Positions 51,285 through 62,139 of a stretch of 64,000 nt of DNA are shown here, in pieces. How positions within the stretch are numbered: the stretch's first letter is position 1; every line of letters begins with the position of its first letter. Both the position numbers and the translations under genes were made by a program. Under the pieces are notes generated by a model. The model had not been told where the DNA came from. It was given only the letters and a program-made list of their open reading frames with translations, and did no database searches. This DNA comes from Zobellella denitrificans (GTDB lineage: Bacteria > Pseudomonadota > Gammaproteobacteria > Enterobacterales > Aeromonadaceae): assembly GCF_002237365.1 (NCBI RefSeq), contig NZ_NMUO01000005.1, positions 1 through 64,000 on the forward strand, in the 5' to 3' direction.

Positions 51285-52559
51285 ATGGCGCGTTTGAACA
51301 AGGAACTGGGGCTGGCCCATGGCACCGGCATGATGGCCACCTCATTGCTCGGCACCGGCATCTTCGTGGTGCCGGCGGTGGCCGCCAGCATCGCCGGCCC
51401 GGGCTCGCTGTGGGCCTGGCTGGGGTTGATACTGCTGGTGCTGCCGGTGGCGTTCAGCTTTGCCCGCCTGGGCCAGTGTTTTCCCCACGCCGGTGGCGCG
51501 CCGCACCTGATCGGCCGGGGCCTGGGCGCGCCCATGGAAAAACTGGCCGCCTTCCTGTTCCTGGCGGTGTTGCCGGTCGGCATTCCCGCCGCTCTCACCC
51601 TCACCGCCGGCTTCTGGCACGCCCTGTTCGATCTTTCCGCCGGCGGCGATCTGCTGGTGCAGCTCGGCACCCTGGGGCTTATCCTGCTGCTCGGCAGCCG
51701 CAAGACCCGGGCCTCCGGCCTGGTGCAGGTGCTGATTGCGCTGGCCATAGTGCTGCTGTTGCTGGCCATCTGGTGGGCCGGCGGTCTGCTGGCGGCGCCG
51801 CCCGCCCTGCCGCCCCTCGCCCAGATGCAATGGGGCCTGCTGCCCGCCGCCCTGGGAGTGATGTTCTGGTGCTTCGTGGGGCTGGAAGCCTTTACCCATA
51901 TGGGAGAAGAGTTCAAAAATCCCCGGCGGGACTTTCCCCTGGCGCTGCTGTTCGGGGTGCTGCTGGCCGGGCTGGTGTACCTGGGCTGTGCCCTGGCGGT
52001 GCTCCGCTTCGGGATGTTCGGTGATGAGCTGGCCAACACCACCTCCATTCCCACCCTGATGGCCGGGCTGTTCGGCGAGGGCGGGCGCTGGGCGGCGGCG
52101 CTGGTGGGCTACCTGGCCTGCTTCGCCAGCATCAATATCTATATCCAGGGATTCGCCCGGCTGCTGTGGAGCCTGGCGGACGAGGGCAAGCTGCCCGCGA
52201 GCCTGGCCCGCCTCAACCGCAACGGCGCGCCGCTGCGCGCCCTGGCCTGGGTGATCGGCGTCTGCGCCCTCTGCGTGCTGGCCGCCTGGCTGTTCCGGCT
52301 GCCGCTGGATACCCTGATCCGCTACGCCAACGGCAACTTCATCCTGGTCTACCTGCTCGCCATGGTGGCGGGAGTCAGGCTGCTCACCGGTCCCTGGCGC
52401 GCCCTGGCGGCCCTGGCCAGCCTGCTCTGCCTGGGGGTGCTGCTCTCGCTCGGGCCGGAGGCGGGCTACGCCCTGGCCCTGGGCACCGGCTTTGTGGCCT
52501 GGCGCGCCCGGCGCCGGAAAAAGCGGCGCCAGCCACTGCCCCCGCAGACTCCGGCCTGA
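51285..52559 (+). CDS. yjeH: APC-family amino-acid exporter, YjeH-like
   Basis: A 424-residue inner-membrane protein with about eleven or twelve helices. The N-terminus LNKELGLAHGTGMMATSLLG then TGIFVVPA closely parallels E. coli YjeH, the L-methionine and branched-chain amino-acid exporter (418 residues). GGAPHLIGRGLGAPMEK and FWCFVGLEAFTHMGEEFKNP are further shared features. The C-terminus is basic (RARRRKKRR). Its promoter region is shared with the Lrp gene. Confidence 0.85.
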   Translation: MARLNKELGLAHGTGMMATSLLGTGIFVVPAVAASIAGPGSLWAWLGLILLVLPVAFSFARLGQCFPHAGGAPHLIGRGLGAPMEKLAAFLFLAVLPVGIPAALTLTAGFWHALFDLSAGGDLLVQLGTLGLILLLGSRKTRASGLVQVLIALAIVLLLLAIWWAGGLLAAPPALPPLAQMQWGLLPAALGVMFWCFVGLEAFTHMGEEFKNPRRDFPLALLFGVLLAGLVYLGCALAVLRFGMFGDELANTTSIPTLMAGLFGEGGRWAAALVGYLACFASINIYIQGFARLLWSLADEGKLPASLARLNRNGAPLRALAWVIGVCALCVLAAWLFRLPLDTLIRYANGNFILVYLLAMVAGVRLLTGPWRALAALASLLCLGVLLSLGPEAGYALALGTGFVAWRARRRKKRRQPLPPQTPA

Positions 52560-52632
52560 AGGGATCTCGTTCGGCTTAATGGGAGCGCAGCTTTTGCGCT
52601 CCACAGGAAGGGCAGCTCATTGGCGTTACTGC

Positions 52633-53469
52633 TCAGCGGCCCAGATGACGGGCGTGGAAGCGCAGGTGGTCTTCGATAAAGCTGGCGATAAAGTAGTAGC
52701 TGTGGTCGTAGCCCGGTTGCAGGCGCAGGGTCAGTGCGGCGCCGGCATGTTCGGCGGCAGCCTTGAGCGCTTGCGGTTTGAGCTGCTCGGCCAGGAAGTT
52801 GTCGGCCTCGCCCTGGTCCACCAGCATCGGCAGCGGGCAGCCTTTCTCCCTGAGCAACAGGCTGGCGTCGTACTGGGCCCAGGCGGCCTTGTCCTCGCCC
52901 AGGTAGGCGGTGAAGGCCTTCTGCCCCCAGGGACAGTCGCTCGGGTTGGAGATGGGCGCAAAGGCCGACACCGAGACGAAGCGTGCCGGGTTGCGCAGGG
53001 CCAGCACCAGGGCGCCGTGGCCGCCCATGGAATGGCCGCTGACAGCGCGCCGGCCGTCGAGCGGCAGCTCGGCCTCCACCAGCGCCGGCAGCTCGTTCAG
53101 CACATAGTCGTACATGCGATAGTGCCGGCGCCAGGGCGCTTCGGTGGCGTTCACATAGAAGCCGGCGCCCAGGCCCAGATCGTAGGCGCCGTTGTCGTCG
53201 TCCGGCACCCCTTCGCCGCGTGGGCTGGTGTCGGGGATGATCAGCGCCAGCCCAAGCTCGGCGGCCACCCGCTGGGCGCCGGCCTTGGTGGAGAAATTCT
53301 CGTCGGTACAGGTGAGGCCCGACAGCCAGTACAGTGCCGGCACCGGCCCCTGCTCCGCCTGGGGCGGCAGGAACACGGAAAACTGCATGCTGCAGTTGAG
53401 GCTTTGGGATTCATGCTGGTAGCGGATCTGGCGGCCGCCGAAGCATTTTTGCTCTTGTAGCAGTTGCAT
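52633..53469 (-). CDS. fghA: S-formylglutathione hydrolase
   Basis: Hydrolyses S-formylglutathione to formate and glutathione, the second step of formaldehyde detoxification. It has 278 residues, family size. Alpha/beta-hydrolase motifs: oxyanion region [14 protein letters not shown], nucleophile elbow [13 protein letters not shown], Asp in [10 protein letters not shown], His in [14 protein letters not shown]. The ATG 53469 follows a strong TAGGAGG. It lies 132 bases downstream of frmA, separated by an imperfect inverted repeat. Confidence 0.96.
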   Translation of the reverse strand: MQLLQEQKCFGGRQIRYQHESQSLNCSMQFSVFLPPQAEQGPVPALYWLSGLTCTDENFSTKAGAQRVAAELGLALIIPDTSPRGEGVPDDDNGAYDLGLGAGFYVNATEAPWRRHYRMYDYVLNELPALVEAELPLDGRRAVSGHSMGGHGALVLALRNPARFVSVSAFAPISNPSDCPWGQKAFTAYLGEDKAAWAQYDASLLLREKGCPLPMLVDQGEADNFLAEQLKPQALKAAAEHAGAALTLRLQPGYDHSYYFIASFIEDHLRFHARHLGR

Positions 53470-53487
53470 TGCACCTCCTATCGGAGA

Positions 53488-53599
53488 GCTATAAGCCATA
53501 AGCTGTCCGCTGTAAGTAGCCCCGGCATGGCTTGCAGACACAGCGCGGTGCCTGCAGCCATGATGTTCGTCTTACAGCTTAAAGCTGATAGCCTACAGC
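53488..53599. repeat. Imperfect inverted repeat between frmA and fghA
   Basis: GCTATAAGCCATAAGCTGTC then CGCTGTAAG (53490-53518) pairs imperfectly with CTTACAGCTTAAAGCTGATA then GCCTACAGCTATC (53572-53599). The arms are built from small AAGCTGT-like units, as in dispersed hairpin repeats. It could act as a processing or attenuation hairpin between the two genes. Confidence 0.6.
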
Positions 53600-53601
53600 T
53601 A

Positions 53602-55008
<1,407 letters not shown>

Positions 55009-55878
55009 ATGACCAACTGGGACGGTATCAACGAATTCATCAGCGTGGTGGAAACCGAAAGCTTCACCGCCGCCGCCCGCCGGCTGGAGGTGTCGGTCGC
55101 CCATGTCAGCCGGCGCATCAGTCAGCTGGAAGACCGGCTGGGCGCCAAACTGCTGTATCGCACCACCCGCAAGCTGCGGCTCACCGAGGTGGGCCAGCTC
55201 TACTACCGCCACACCCGCAAGGTGCTGGACGAGCTGGCCGAGGCCGAGCGCCTGGTCAGCGCCATGGAGGGCAACCCGGTGGGCAGGCTGCGCATCACGG
55301 CCCCCGTCTATTATGGCGAGCGCTTCCTGGCGCCCCTGGTCAACGACTTCCTGCTGCTGTATCCGGCGCTGGAGCTGGATCTGGTGCTCACCAACCAGAC
55401 GGTGGATCTGGTGCAGGAAGGTTTCGACCTGGCCATCCGCCTCGGCACCCTGGACTCCTCCTCCCTGATGTGCCGCAAGCTGGCCCGGCGCACCCAGTAT
55501 CTGTGCGCCTCCCCCGCTTATCTCGCCGGGCACGGCACCCCCGCCACCCTGGCCGACCTGAGCCGGCACAGGTGCCTGGCGGGCACGGTGGATCACTGGC
55601 GCTTCGTGGAACAGGGCCAGCCCAGGAGCTTTCGCCTGGGCAGCGGCTGGCACTGCAACTCGGGCCTGGCGCTGAAGGACGCCGCCTTGAAGGGGCTCGG
55701 CATAGTGCAGTTGCCCGACTACTATGTGCAGGAAGAACTGGGCCGGGGTGAGCTGGTCAGCCTGCTGGACCAGTACCGGTTGCCGGACGACGGCATCTGG
55801 GTGCTCTACCCCCACAACCGCCACCTCTCTCCCAAGGTGCGGCTGCTGGTGGATTTTCTGGTGGAAAGGCTGGGGTAA
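55009..55878 (+). CDS. LysR family regulator, divergent from frmA
   Basis: A 289-residue LTTR. HTH: NEFISVVETESFTAAARRLE then VSVAHVSRRISQLEDRLGAK; the effector domain has RITAPVYYGERFLAPLVNDF and the loop FDLAIRLGTLDSSSLMCRKL, typical of the DhcR/CrgA-like branch. The start ATG 55009 begins MTNWDGINEF; the upstream frame from 54883 is in repeat sequence. Divergence from frmA-fghA makes it the likely aldehyde-responsive regulator (inference). Confidence 0.92.
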   Translation: MTNWDGINEFISVVETESFTAAARRLEVSVAHVSRRISQLEDRLGAKLLYRTTRKLRLTEVGQLYYRHTRKVLDELAEAERLVSAMEGNPVGRLRITAPVYYGERFLAPLVNDFLLLYPALELDLVLTNQTVDLVQEGFDLAIRLGTLDSSSLMCRKLARRTQYLCASPAYLAGHGTPATLADLSRHRCLAGTVDHWRFVEQGQPRSFRLGSGWHCNSGLALKDAALKGLGIVQLPDYYVQEELGRGELVSLLDQYRLPDDGIWVLYPHNRHLSPKVRLLVDFLVERLG

Positions 55879-55994
55879 TGCCGGGCAGGTGCCGCAGCCG
55901 CCATACCGCCGGTGCCATGGAGCCCGGTCGGCTTAGGGTGTACAATTGGCGTCTTTATGAACGCCGACCGCCCTCCAACGCGAAGGAAAGTCCC

Positions 55995-56765
55995 ATGCCT
56001 GCTTTTAAGCCCTTTGAAATCATGGCATTGCCCACCGAAATGGCCCATCACCAGCATCACTACAACCAGATAGTGATAGGCCTTAACGGCCAGACCGAGT
56101 TCGATATCGGCGGCAACGGCAGCCTGATGGGGCCGGGCCAGGGTTGCCTGGTGTCGTCGGAGCAGGACCACGCCTTCGGCGGCCGGGGCAGCAACGCCAT
56201 ACTGGTGGTCAACCTGTCCCTCAATCCGGTGCCCGTGGTGCCCGGCCAGGAAGAGCGCCTGACCTGCCTGTTCGACAAGCCCCGCTACTTCCAGCTGGCG
56301 CCCCAGGCGCAGCAGCTGGTGTCGGTGCTCAGCCACGAGATGCGTGCCAACCCGGACGATCACCTGCTCGGCCAGGCCTGCGCCCACACCCTGCTGTGCG
56401 CCCTGCACCGGCACATGGCCTTTCCCCGCCTGCAGCCCAGGACCAAGCGCCTCAACCTGGAGGTGATCGACGCCTACATCGCCCAGCACCTGGGCCGCAA
56501 GATCACCGTGGCCCAGCTAGCCGGCTGCGCTTTCCTGGGCGAAAGCCAGTTCCACCTGCTGTTCAAGGAGCAGACCGGGCTGTCCCCCTACCAGTACGTG
56601 CTGGAAAAACGCCTGGCCGAGGCCAGGCGCCTGCTGGTGGACAGCCAGCACAGCCTGGCCTATATCGCCCAGCACTGCGGCTTTTCCAGCCAGAGCCTGT
56701 TCACCCAGGTGTTCTCGAGCCGGTTCGACCTCTCGCCTTCCCGCTACCGCAAGCTGCACCGCTGA
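55995..56765 (+). CDS. AraC family transcriptional regulator (upstream of putP)
   Basis: A 256-residue regulator. An N-terminal cupin-like sensor (HHQHHYNQIVIGLNGQTEFD then IGGNG, with a clustered His motif) precedes the two-HTH AraC domain: HLGRKITVAQLAGCAFLGES and HCGFSSQSLFTQVFSSRFDL then SPSRYRKLH. The ATG 55995 follows GAAGGAAAG; the frame from 55878 begins inside the LysR gene's end. Tandem with putP, 185 bases upstream of it, it is a plausible proline-responsive activator. Confidence 0.9.
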   Translation: MPAFKPFEIMALPTEMAHHQHHYNQIVIGLNGQTEFDIGGNGSLMGPGQGCLVSSEQDHAFGGRGSNAILVVNLSLNPVPVVPGQEERLTCLFDKPRYFQLAPQAQQLVSVLSHEMRANPDDHLLGQACAHTLLCALHRHMAFPRLQPRTKRLNLEVIDAYIAQHLGRKITVAQLAGCAFLGESQFHLLFKEQTGLSPYQYVLEKRLAEARRLLVDSQHSLAYIAQHCGFSSQSLFTQVFSSRFDLSPSRYRKLHR

Positions 56766-56950
56766 TCACCCTTCTCGCAGCGGCGGAGTTTTCCTAAAAA
56801 ATAACGCAGAAAAGCAAAAGACCCGGGCTGTCGTTCCCCCTACTATCCTTGTTAAGTAACAAAAGCTTAACCATGGCGGCCCAGCCCCGTGGCCAATCCC
56901 ACACTGCGATGTAACAGAAAGAACAGGAATCCATCCTGGAGGAACAGGGA

Positions 56951-58447
56951 ATGATTGAATCCAACTTTGCCATCACCGGCACCTTTATCGTTTATCTTAT
57001 CGGCATGATGGCCATCGGCTATTACGCCTACAAGCGCACCGCCAACTCGGCCGACTACTTTCTCGGTGGCCGCTCCCTGGGTCCCTGGCCTTCCGCCATT
57101 TCCGCCGGCGCCTCGGACATGAGCGGCTGGCTGCTGCTGGGTCTGCCCGGCTACGCCTATGCCGCCGGCATCGAATCCTTCTGGCTGGCCGGCGGCCTGC
57201 TGCTGGGTACCTGGGCCAACTGGCTGTTCTGCGCCAAGCGGTTGCGCACCTACACCCTGGAAGTGAATAACGCCATTACCATTCCCGAATACCTGGCCCG
57301 CCGCTTCGAAGACAAGTCCAAGCTGTTGCAGACCATTTCCGCCCTGTTCATCCTGCTGTTCTTCCTGTTCTACACCAGCTCCGGCCTGGTGGCCGGCGGC
57401 AAGCTGTTCGAAACCGTGTTCGGCCTGGACTACAGCGTGGCGGTGATCATCGGCACCCTCTGCATCGTGTCCTATACCCTGTTCGGCGGCTTCCTGGCCG
57501 TGTCCTGGACCGACCTGGTACAGGGCCTGCTGATGGCCGCCGCCCTGCTGATCGTGCCCATCGCCGCCATGGATGGGGGCTTCGGCCAGTTGAACACCGA
57601 TCTGCACAACCTCAACCCCGAGCTGCTGACCCTGTGGAACGATGTGAAGGGCGAGCCGCTGTCCGCCATCGCCATCATCTCCCTGGCGGCCTGGGGTCTG
57701 GGCTACTTCGGCCAGCCCCATATCCTGGCGCGCTTCAATGCCACCCGCAGCAACAAGGACATCACCACCGCCCGCCGCATCGCCGTCACCTGGAGCTTCC
57801 TGTCCATGGCCGGCGCCCTGATGGTGGGCATGGTCGGCCTGCTGTATGTGCAGAACAGCACGGGCGGCGAGCTGGCCGATCCGGAAACCATCTTTATGGT
57901 GCTGGTCAACGCCATCTTCCATCCGGTGATCGCCGGCATCCTGCTGGCTGCCATCCTGGCCGCCATCATGAGTACCGCCGACTCCCAGCTGCTGGTGTCC
58001 TCCTCCGCCCTGGCGGAAGACTTCTACAAGCAGGTGTTCAACCCCAGCGCCAGCTCCGAGAGCATCGTCAACGTGGGCCGTTTCGCGGTGATCGCCCTGT
58101 CGGTGGTCGCCCTGATGCTGGCCTTCAACCCCGACAGCACCGTGCTGGGCCTGGTGTCCTACGCCTGGGCCGGCTTCGGCGCCGCCTTCGGCCCCGCCCT
58201 GCTGTTCAGCCTGTACTGGCGCGACATGAACCGCAACGGCGCCCTGGCCGGCGTGCTGGTGGGCGGCATTACCGTGGTGGTGTGGAAGCAGCTTAACGGC
58301 GGCATCTTCGATATCTATGAAATCGTCCCCGGCTTTATCCTCGCCTCCGTCGCCATCGTCGCGGTGAGCAAGCTGACCGGCGCCCCCGCCGCCTCCGTGA
58401 CCCAAACCTTCGACAACTACCAGAAGAGCCTCGACACCCTGGACTAA
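56951..58447 (+). CDS. putP: Sodium/proline symporter
   Basis: SSSF-family Na+-coupled proline uptake, inner membrane. It has 498 residues (E. coli PutP 502) and about thirteen helices. Na+/substrate residues fall in [20 protein letters not shown] then [35 protein letters not shown] and [20 protein letters not shown]. The ATG 56951 follows GGAGGAACAGG. putA is not in the window. It is monocistronic with its own terminator. Confidence 0.97.
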   Translation: MIESNFAITGTFIVYLIGMMAIGYYAYKRTANSADYFLGGRSLGPWPSAISAGASDMSGWLLLGLPGYAYAAGIESFWLAGGLLLGTWANWLFCAKRLRTYTLEVNNAITIPEYLARRFEDKSKLLQTISALFILLFFLFYTSSGLVAGGKLFETVFGLDYSVAVIIGTLCIVSYTLFGGFLAVSWTDLVQGLLMAAALLIVPIAAMDGGFGQLNTDLHNLNPELLTLWNDVKGEPLSAIAIISLAAWGLGYFGQPHILARFNATRSNKDITTARRIAVTWSFLSMAGALMVGMVGLLYVQNSTGGELADPETIFMVLVNAIFHPVIAGILLAAILAAIMSTADSQLLVSSSALAEDFYKQVFNPSASSESIVNVGRFAVIALSVVALMLAFNPDSTVLGLVSYAWAGFGAAFGPALLFSLYWRDMNRNGALAGVLVGGITVVVWKQLNGGIFDIYEIVPGFILASVAIVAVSKLTGAPAASVTQTFDNYQKSLDTLD

Positions 58448-58471
58448 GACACAGGTCAGCCATCCCTCCCA

Positions 58472-58498
58472 AGCCCGGCAGCCGCCGGGCTTTTGTTT
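58472..58498 (+). terminator. Rho-independent terminator after putP
   Basis: AGCCCGGC pairs with GCCGGGCT around AGCC, followed by TTTTGTTT; about 25 bases past the putP stop. Confidence 0.85.
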
Positions 58499-58565
58499 CT
58501 TCCCCCCTCCCACACCCCGTAAATTGGCTAAGCTTGTGGCTATCCGTTCTCAACCGGGCCCATCC

Positions 58566-60020
58566 ATGAGCACAGCACCGCTTTACCTCGGCAGTACCCA
58601 CGAACACGCTCCCGTCCGGCTGCGGTTGGCCATGGCCAACCGTCACGGGCTCATTACCGGCGCCACCGGCACCGGCAAGACGGTCACCCTGCAACGGCTG
58701 GCGGAAAGCTTCTCCCACGCCGGTACCCCGGTGTTCCTGGCCGACGTCAAGGGCGACCTGTCCGGCCTGGCCGCTCCCGCCGACCCCGGCGGCAAGGTTG
58801 CCGAGCGGCTGGCCCGGCTGGGGGTGGAGGACTACCAGCCCCGCCCCTGTCCTACCCTGTTCTGGGACATGTTCGCCACCCGGGGCCACCCGGTGCGGGC
58901 CACCATCTCCGAACTGGGTCCCCTGCTGCTGGCCCATATACTGGAACTCAACGATACCCAGAGCGGCCTGCTCTATGCCTGTTTCCGCATCGCCGACGAC
59001 GAGGGCCTGCTGCTGCTCGACCTCAAGGATCTGCGCGCCCTGCTCGGCTGGGTGGCGGACAACGCCAAAGCCCTGGCCGGGCGCTACGGCAACCTGCCCG
59101 CCAACAGCCTGGGGGCCATCCAGCGCCGGCTGCTGGTGCTGGAGCAGGACGGCAGCGGCCACTTCTTCGGCGAGCCCTCGCTCAATCTGCGGGATCTGAT
59201 GCAACGGGATTTTTCCGGCCAGGGGGTGGTCAGCATCCTCGACGCCACCCGGCTGATGCAAAGCCCCCGGCTCTACGCCAGCTTCCTGCTCTGGTTATTG
59301 AGCGAGCTGTTCGAGACGCTGCCGGAGCTGGGCGATCCGCCCCAGCCGGTGCTGGTGTTTTTCTTCGACGAGGCGCACCTGCTGTTCAACTCGGCCCCCA
59401 GGCCATTGCTGGAAAAAATAGAGCAACTGGTGCGCTTGATCCGCTCCAAGGGGGTGGGTGTCTATTTCATCACCCAGAGTCCGCTGGATATCCCCGACAC
59501 CGTGCTGGGCCAGCTCGGCAACCGGGTCCAGCACGCCCTGCGCGCCTTCACCCCACGGGACGAACAGGCGGTCAGGGCCGCCGCGCGCACCTTTAGGGCC
59601 AACCCGGCCTTCGATACCCAGGCCGCCATCACCACCCTCGGCGTGGGCGAGGCCCTGGTGTCGGTGCTGGACGAAAAGGGGGCGCCCACCCCGGTGGAGA
59701 TCACCCTGATCTGCCCGCCCGAGTCCCGTATAGGCCCCCTGACGGCGGAAGAACACCAGGCCCGGCTCGCACAGTCGCCCCTGGCCGGGCGCTACGACCA
59801 GGTGCTGGATCGGGAGTCGGCATTCGAGCTGCTGGAGCGGCGCCTGGCGCAACAGGCGGCACCGCCGGCGCCGCAACCCCAGGACGGGGCGCCCCGCCGT
59901 GCCGGCAACCGGGATTCGCTGCTGGAAAGCGTGGCCAAGAGCACCCTGCGCAGCATCGGCAGCCAACTGGGCCGGCGCATCGCCCGGGGCCTGCTGGGAT
60001 CCCTGCTGGGCGGTAAATAG
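58566..60020 (+). CDS. yjgR: HerA-type P-loop ATPase, YjgR family (DUF853)
   Basis: A 484-residue AAA ATPase. Walker [16 protein letters not shown], Walker B-like [17 protein letters not shown], the sensor region [20 protein letters not shown] and [20 protein letters not shown] match E. coli YjgR (about 500 residues). HerA relatives translocate DNA, but YjgR has no agreed function. It ends in a basic helical tail, [23 protein letters not shown] 58566 is chosen (MSTAPLYLG); 58524 would add 14 codons. No clear ribosome site at either. Confidence 0.85.
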   Translation: MSTAPLYLGSTHEHAPVRLRLAMANRHGLITGATGTGKTVTLQRLAESFSHAGTPVFLADVKGDLSGLAAPADPGGKVAERLARLGVEDYQPRPCPTLFWDMFATRGHPVRATISELGPLLLAHILELNDTQSGLLYACFRIADDEGLLLLDLKDLRALLGWVADNAKALAGRYGNLPANSLGAIQRRLLVLEQDGSGHFFGEPSLNLRDLMQRDFSGQGVVSILDATRLMQSPRLYASFLLWLLSELFETLPELGDPPQPVLVFFFDEAHLLFNSAPRPLLEKIEQLVRLIRSKGVGVYFITQSPLDIPDTVLGQLGNRVQHALRAFTPRDEQAVRAAARTFRANPAFDTQAAITTLGVGEALVSVLDEKGAPTPVEITLICPPESRIGPLTAEEHQARLAQSPLAGRYDQVLDRESAFELLERRLAQQAAPPAPQPQDGAPRRAGNRDSLLESVAKSTLRSIGSQLGRRIARGLLGSLLGGK

Positions 60021-60306
60021 CCCGGCCCACACACCGAGCGGAAAGCCGAGGCGGGAGCGCAGGCGGCCTCCCAAGACCCGCACTTCAGACTGCCGACAAA
60101 CCGTCGAATGACGCTGTTGTCACTCCCGCAAAGCGCGGAGTCCAGTGCAACATATCGTGGTTCTCAGCCGCTGCGATGACGTGTAGGGTCGACGTCAGCC
60201 GACCAAAAATCCGGCGTAGGTCCACTGAAAGTAGACCTACGGGAGGGGGGATTGGAACCTTTGTCCAATCCCCATGTTATGGTAGATGCGGGAGTATTAA
60301 GAGGGA
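60021..60306. other. Intergenic repeat segment between YjgR and bacterioferritin genes
   Basis: 286 bases. Includes GACGCTGTTGTCACTCCCGC then AAAGCGCGGAGTCC and the small hairpin GGTCCACTGAAAGTAGACC, kin to the ones near 17340 and 54770. No terminator is convincing, and no gene is seen. Confidence 0.5.
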
Positions 60307-60777
60307 TCAGCCCATCTGGGACTGGAGGTAGTTGGGCAGGCCTATCCTGTCGATCAGGCCCAGTTGCTGCTCCAGCCAGTGGGTATGGTCGTGCTCGGTG
60401 TCTTCCAGCAGTTGCAGCAGCATGTCGCGGCTCTGGTAGTCGTGCTCCTGCTCGCACAGGGCCATGGCCTTGCGCAGATCCTCGATCACCTTGTATTCCA
60501 GCGCGAGATCGTTCTTCAGCATGGCGGGCACGTCCCTGCCGACCTGGATCGGCACCCGGGTGACCATGTCGGGAGTGCCTTCCAGGAACAGGATACGCTC
60601 GATCAACTTGGCGGCGTGGCCCTTCTCATCCTCGAACTCGTGGTCGATGCGCTCGAACAGCTTTTTCAGGCCCCAGTCGTCGTACATGCGGGAATGGATA
60701 AAGTACTGATCCATGGCGCTCAGTTCGCCGGCCAGCAGCTCGTTCAGGGCCGCGATAATCTTCGGATTGCCTTTCAT
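60307..60777 (-). CDS. bfr: Bacterioferritin subunit with complete ferroxidase site but no haem-ligand Met
   Basis: A 156-residue ferritin-like four-helix protein for iron storage in the cytoplasm. Ferroxidase residues Glu18, Tyr25, Glu51, His54 and Glu94 are present ([32 protein letters not shown]); the last pair falls in [10 protein letters not shown], one residue displaced. Position 52, the Met that binds haem in standard bacterioferritin, is Lys. It is encoded ten bases after a second subunit with the opposite pattern, so the two probably co-assemble. GGGGAAC precedes the ATG at 60777. Confidence 0.93.
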   Translation of the reverse strand: MKGNPKIIAALNELLAGELSAMDQYFIHSRMYDDWGLKKLFERIDHEFEDEKGHAAKLIERILFLEGTPDMVTRVPIQVGRDVPAMLKNDLALEYKVIEDLRKAMALCEQEHDYQSRDMLLQLLEDTEHDHTHWLEQQLGLIDRIGLPNYLQSQMG

Positions 60778-60787
60778 CTGGTTCCCC

Positions 60788-61252
60788 TTACAGTTGCGAC
60801 TGTTGGTAGTTCTCGATGCCGACCTTGGCGACAAGGCCGAGCTGGGTATCGATCCAGTCCAGGTGGCCCTCTTCGTATTCCTCGATGTCGGTGAGCAGTT
60901 CCCGGGACACATAGTCCTGTACCGACTCGCAGTAGGCGATGGCGTCCTTCAGCACCACCAGTTGCTCCTCCACCTGCCGCAGATCGCACCGCAGCATCTC
61001 CTCGGTGGTCTCGCCGATGTACAGACGGTTGAGGTGCTGCAGGTTGGGCAGCCCCTCGAGGAACAGGATGCGCTCGATAAGGGCGTCGGCCTGCTTCATG
61101 TCCTTGATGGATTTCTTGTACTCGCGCTCGTCCAGCTCGTGCAGGCCCCAGTTCTTGAACATGCGGGCGTGCAGGAAATACTGGTTGATGGAGGTGAGCT
61201 CAATGCTCAGCACCTGGTTCAGGTACTCGATGACTTTTGTATCGCCTTTCAT
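60788..61252 (-). CDS. bfr: Bacterioferritin subunit with haem-ligand Met but degenerate ferroxidase site
   Basis: A 154-residue bacterioferritin subunit, closely like E. coli Bfr in much of its length ([37 protein letters not shown]). Met52 is present for haem. At the di-iron site Glu18, Tyr25, Glu127 and His130 remain, but Glu51 is Asp, His54 is Gln and Glu94 is Val ([15 protein letters not shown]). First gene of the pair; ATG 61252 follows GAAGGG. Heteropolymers of one ferroxidase-active and one haem-binding subunit are known in Neisseria and other proteobacteria. Confidence 0.94.
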   Translation of the reverse strand: MKGDTKVIEYLNQVLSIELTSINQYFLHARMFKNWGLHELDEREYKKSIKDMKQADALIERILFLEGLPNLQHLNRLYIGETTEEMLRCDLRQVEEQLVVLKDAIAYCESVQDYVSRELLTDIEEYEEGHLDWIDTQLGLVAKVGIENYQQSQL

Positions 61253-61455
61253 AACCCTTCTCCCCATGAATTCCGCTGGCAATGATAGACGCTTGTCGTC
61301 CGCTCCGCAAATCCAAATGAGACTTAACCCATTGATTTAGCTTGAATAACGTAGTGGTAATAAGAACAGGTGTTATTTTTAGCACGGTTCGTCCGACACC
61401 CGTCCCGACACCGAACGCCCCCAGGGCAGAACACCGGCAGCCCCGGCGCCCTCCC

Positions 61456-62118
61456 TCACTGCCCCAGCAGGCGTCGCACCTGGGGACAGTCGAAGTCGGC
61501 CAGGGAGGACAGCCGGAGATCGGCGATGCCGAAGCGCTGATCCCGGTACAGGGCCGGCTCGGGCACGCACAGCGCCGTCATCTGGGCGGCCTTGGCGGCG
61601 ATAACGCCATTGACCGAATCCTCGATGGCCAGGCAATGCTGGGGCAGCACGCCCAGGGCGGCGGCGGCTTCCAGGTAAACCTGGGGATGGGGCTTGCCGA
61701 GCGGCAGGTGCTCGGCGGACACCCGCACCTCGAAGTGCTCGGCCAGCCCGAAGCGTTCGAGCACGGCGTCGATCAGCCGCAACGGCGAGGAAGAGGCCAG
61801 GCCCACCTTGAGCGGGGAACGCTTCAGCCAGCCCAGGGTATCGCGCACCCCGGCCATGGGGTCGTCCAGCCGCCGCACCTGGGCGATCACCTGCTCGATC
61901 ATGGCCTCGGTCAGGGCATCGGCACAGGCCGGATCCAGCCCCTTGGTGCGCACCCAGCGCTGGCTGATCTCGTCGATGCGCAGACCCACGGTCTGGGCGC
62001 CGTCTTCCTCGGTGACGGTAAAGCCGAAACGCGCCCCCGCCTCCTTCTTGGCCTGCAACCACAGGGGCTCGGAGTCGACGATGACCCCGTCCATATCGAA
62101 AATAACCGCTTCAATCAT
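61456..62118 (-). CDS. HAD-superfamily phosphatase (HxpB/YniC-like)
   Basis: A 220-residue HAD subclass IA hydrolase. Motif I is FDMDGVIVDSEPLW with the nucleophile Asp, motif II is GLASSSPLRLIDAV, the Lys is in LPLGKPHPQVYLEAA and motif IV is LAIEDSVNGVIAA. It resembles E. coli HxpB (YniC), a hexitol/2-deoxyglucose-6-phosphate phosphatase, in length and sequence. It lies 21 bases downstream of the LacI gene on the same strand, so it probably removes sugar phosphates in the beta-glucoside operon. Confidence 0.88.
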   Translation of the reverse strand: MIEAVIFDMDGVIVDSEPLWLQAKKEAGARFGFTVTEEDGAQTVGLRIDEISQRWVRTKGLDPACADALTEAMIEQVIAQVRRLDDPMAGVRDTLGWLKRSPLKVGLASSSPLRLIDAVLERFGLAEHFEVRVSAEHLPLGKPHPQVYLEAAAALGVLPQHCLAIEDSVNGVIAAKAAQMTALCVPEPALYRDQRFGIADLRLSSLADFDCPQVRRLLGQ

Positions 62119-62139
62119 GCCGTGCTCCTCGTTGCTGGT

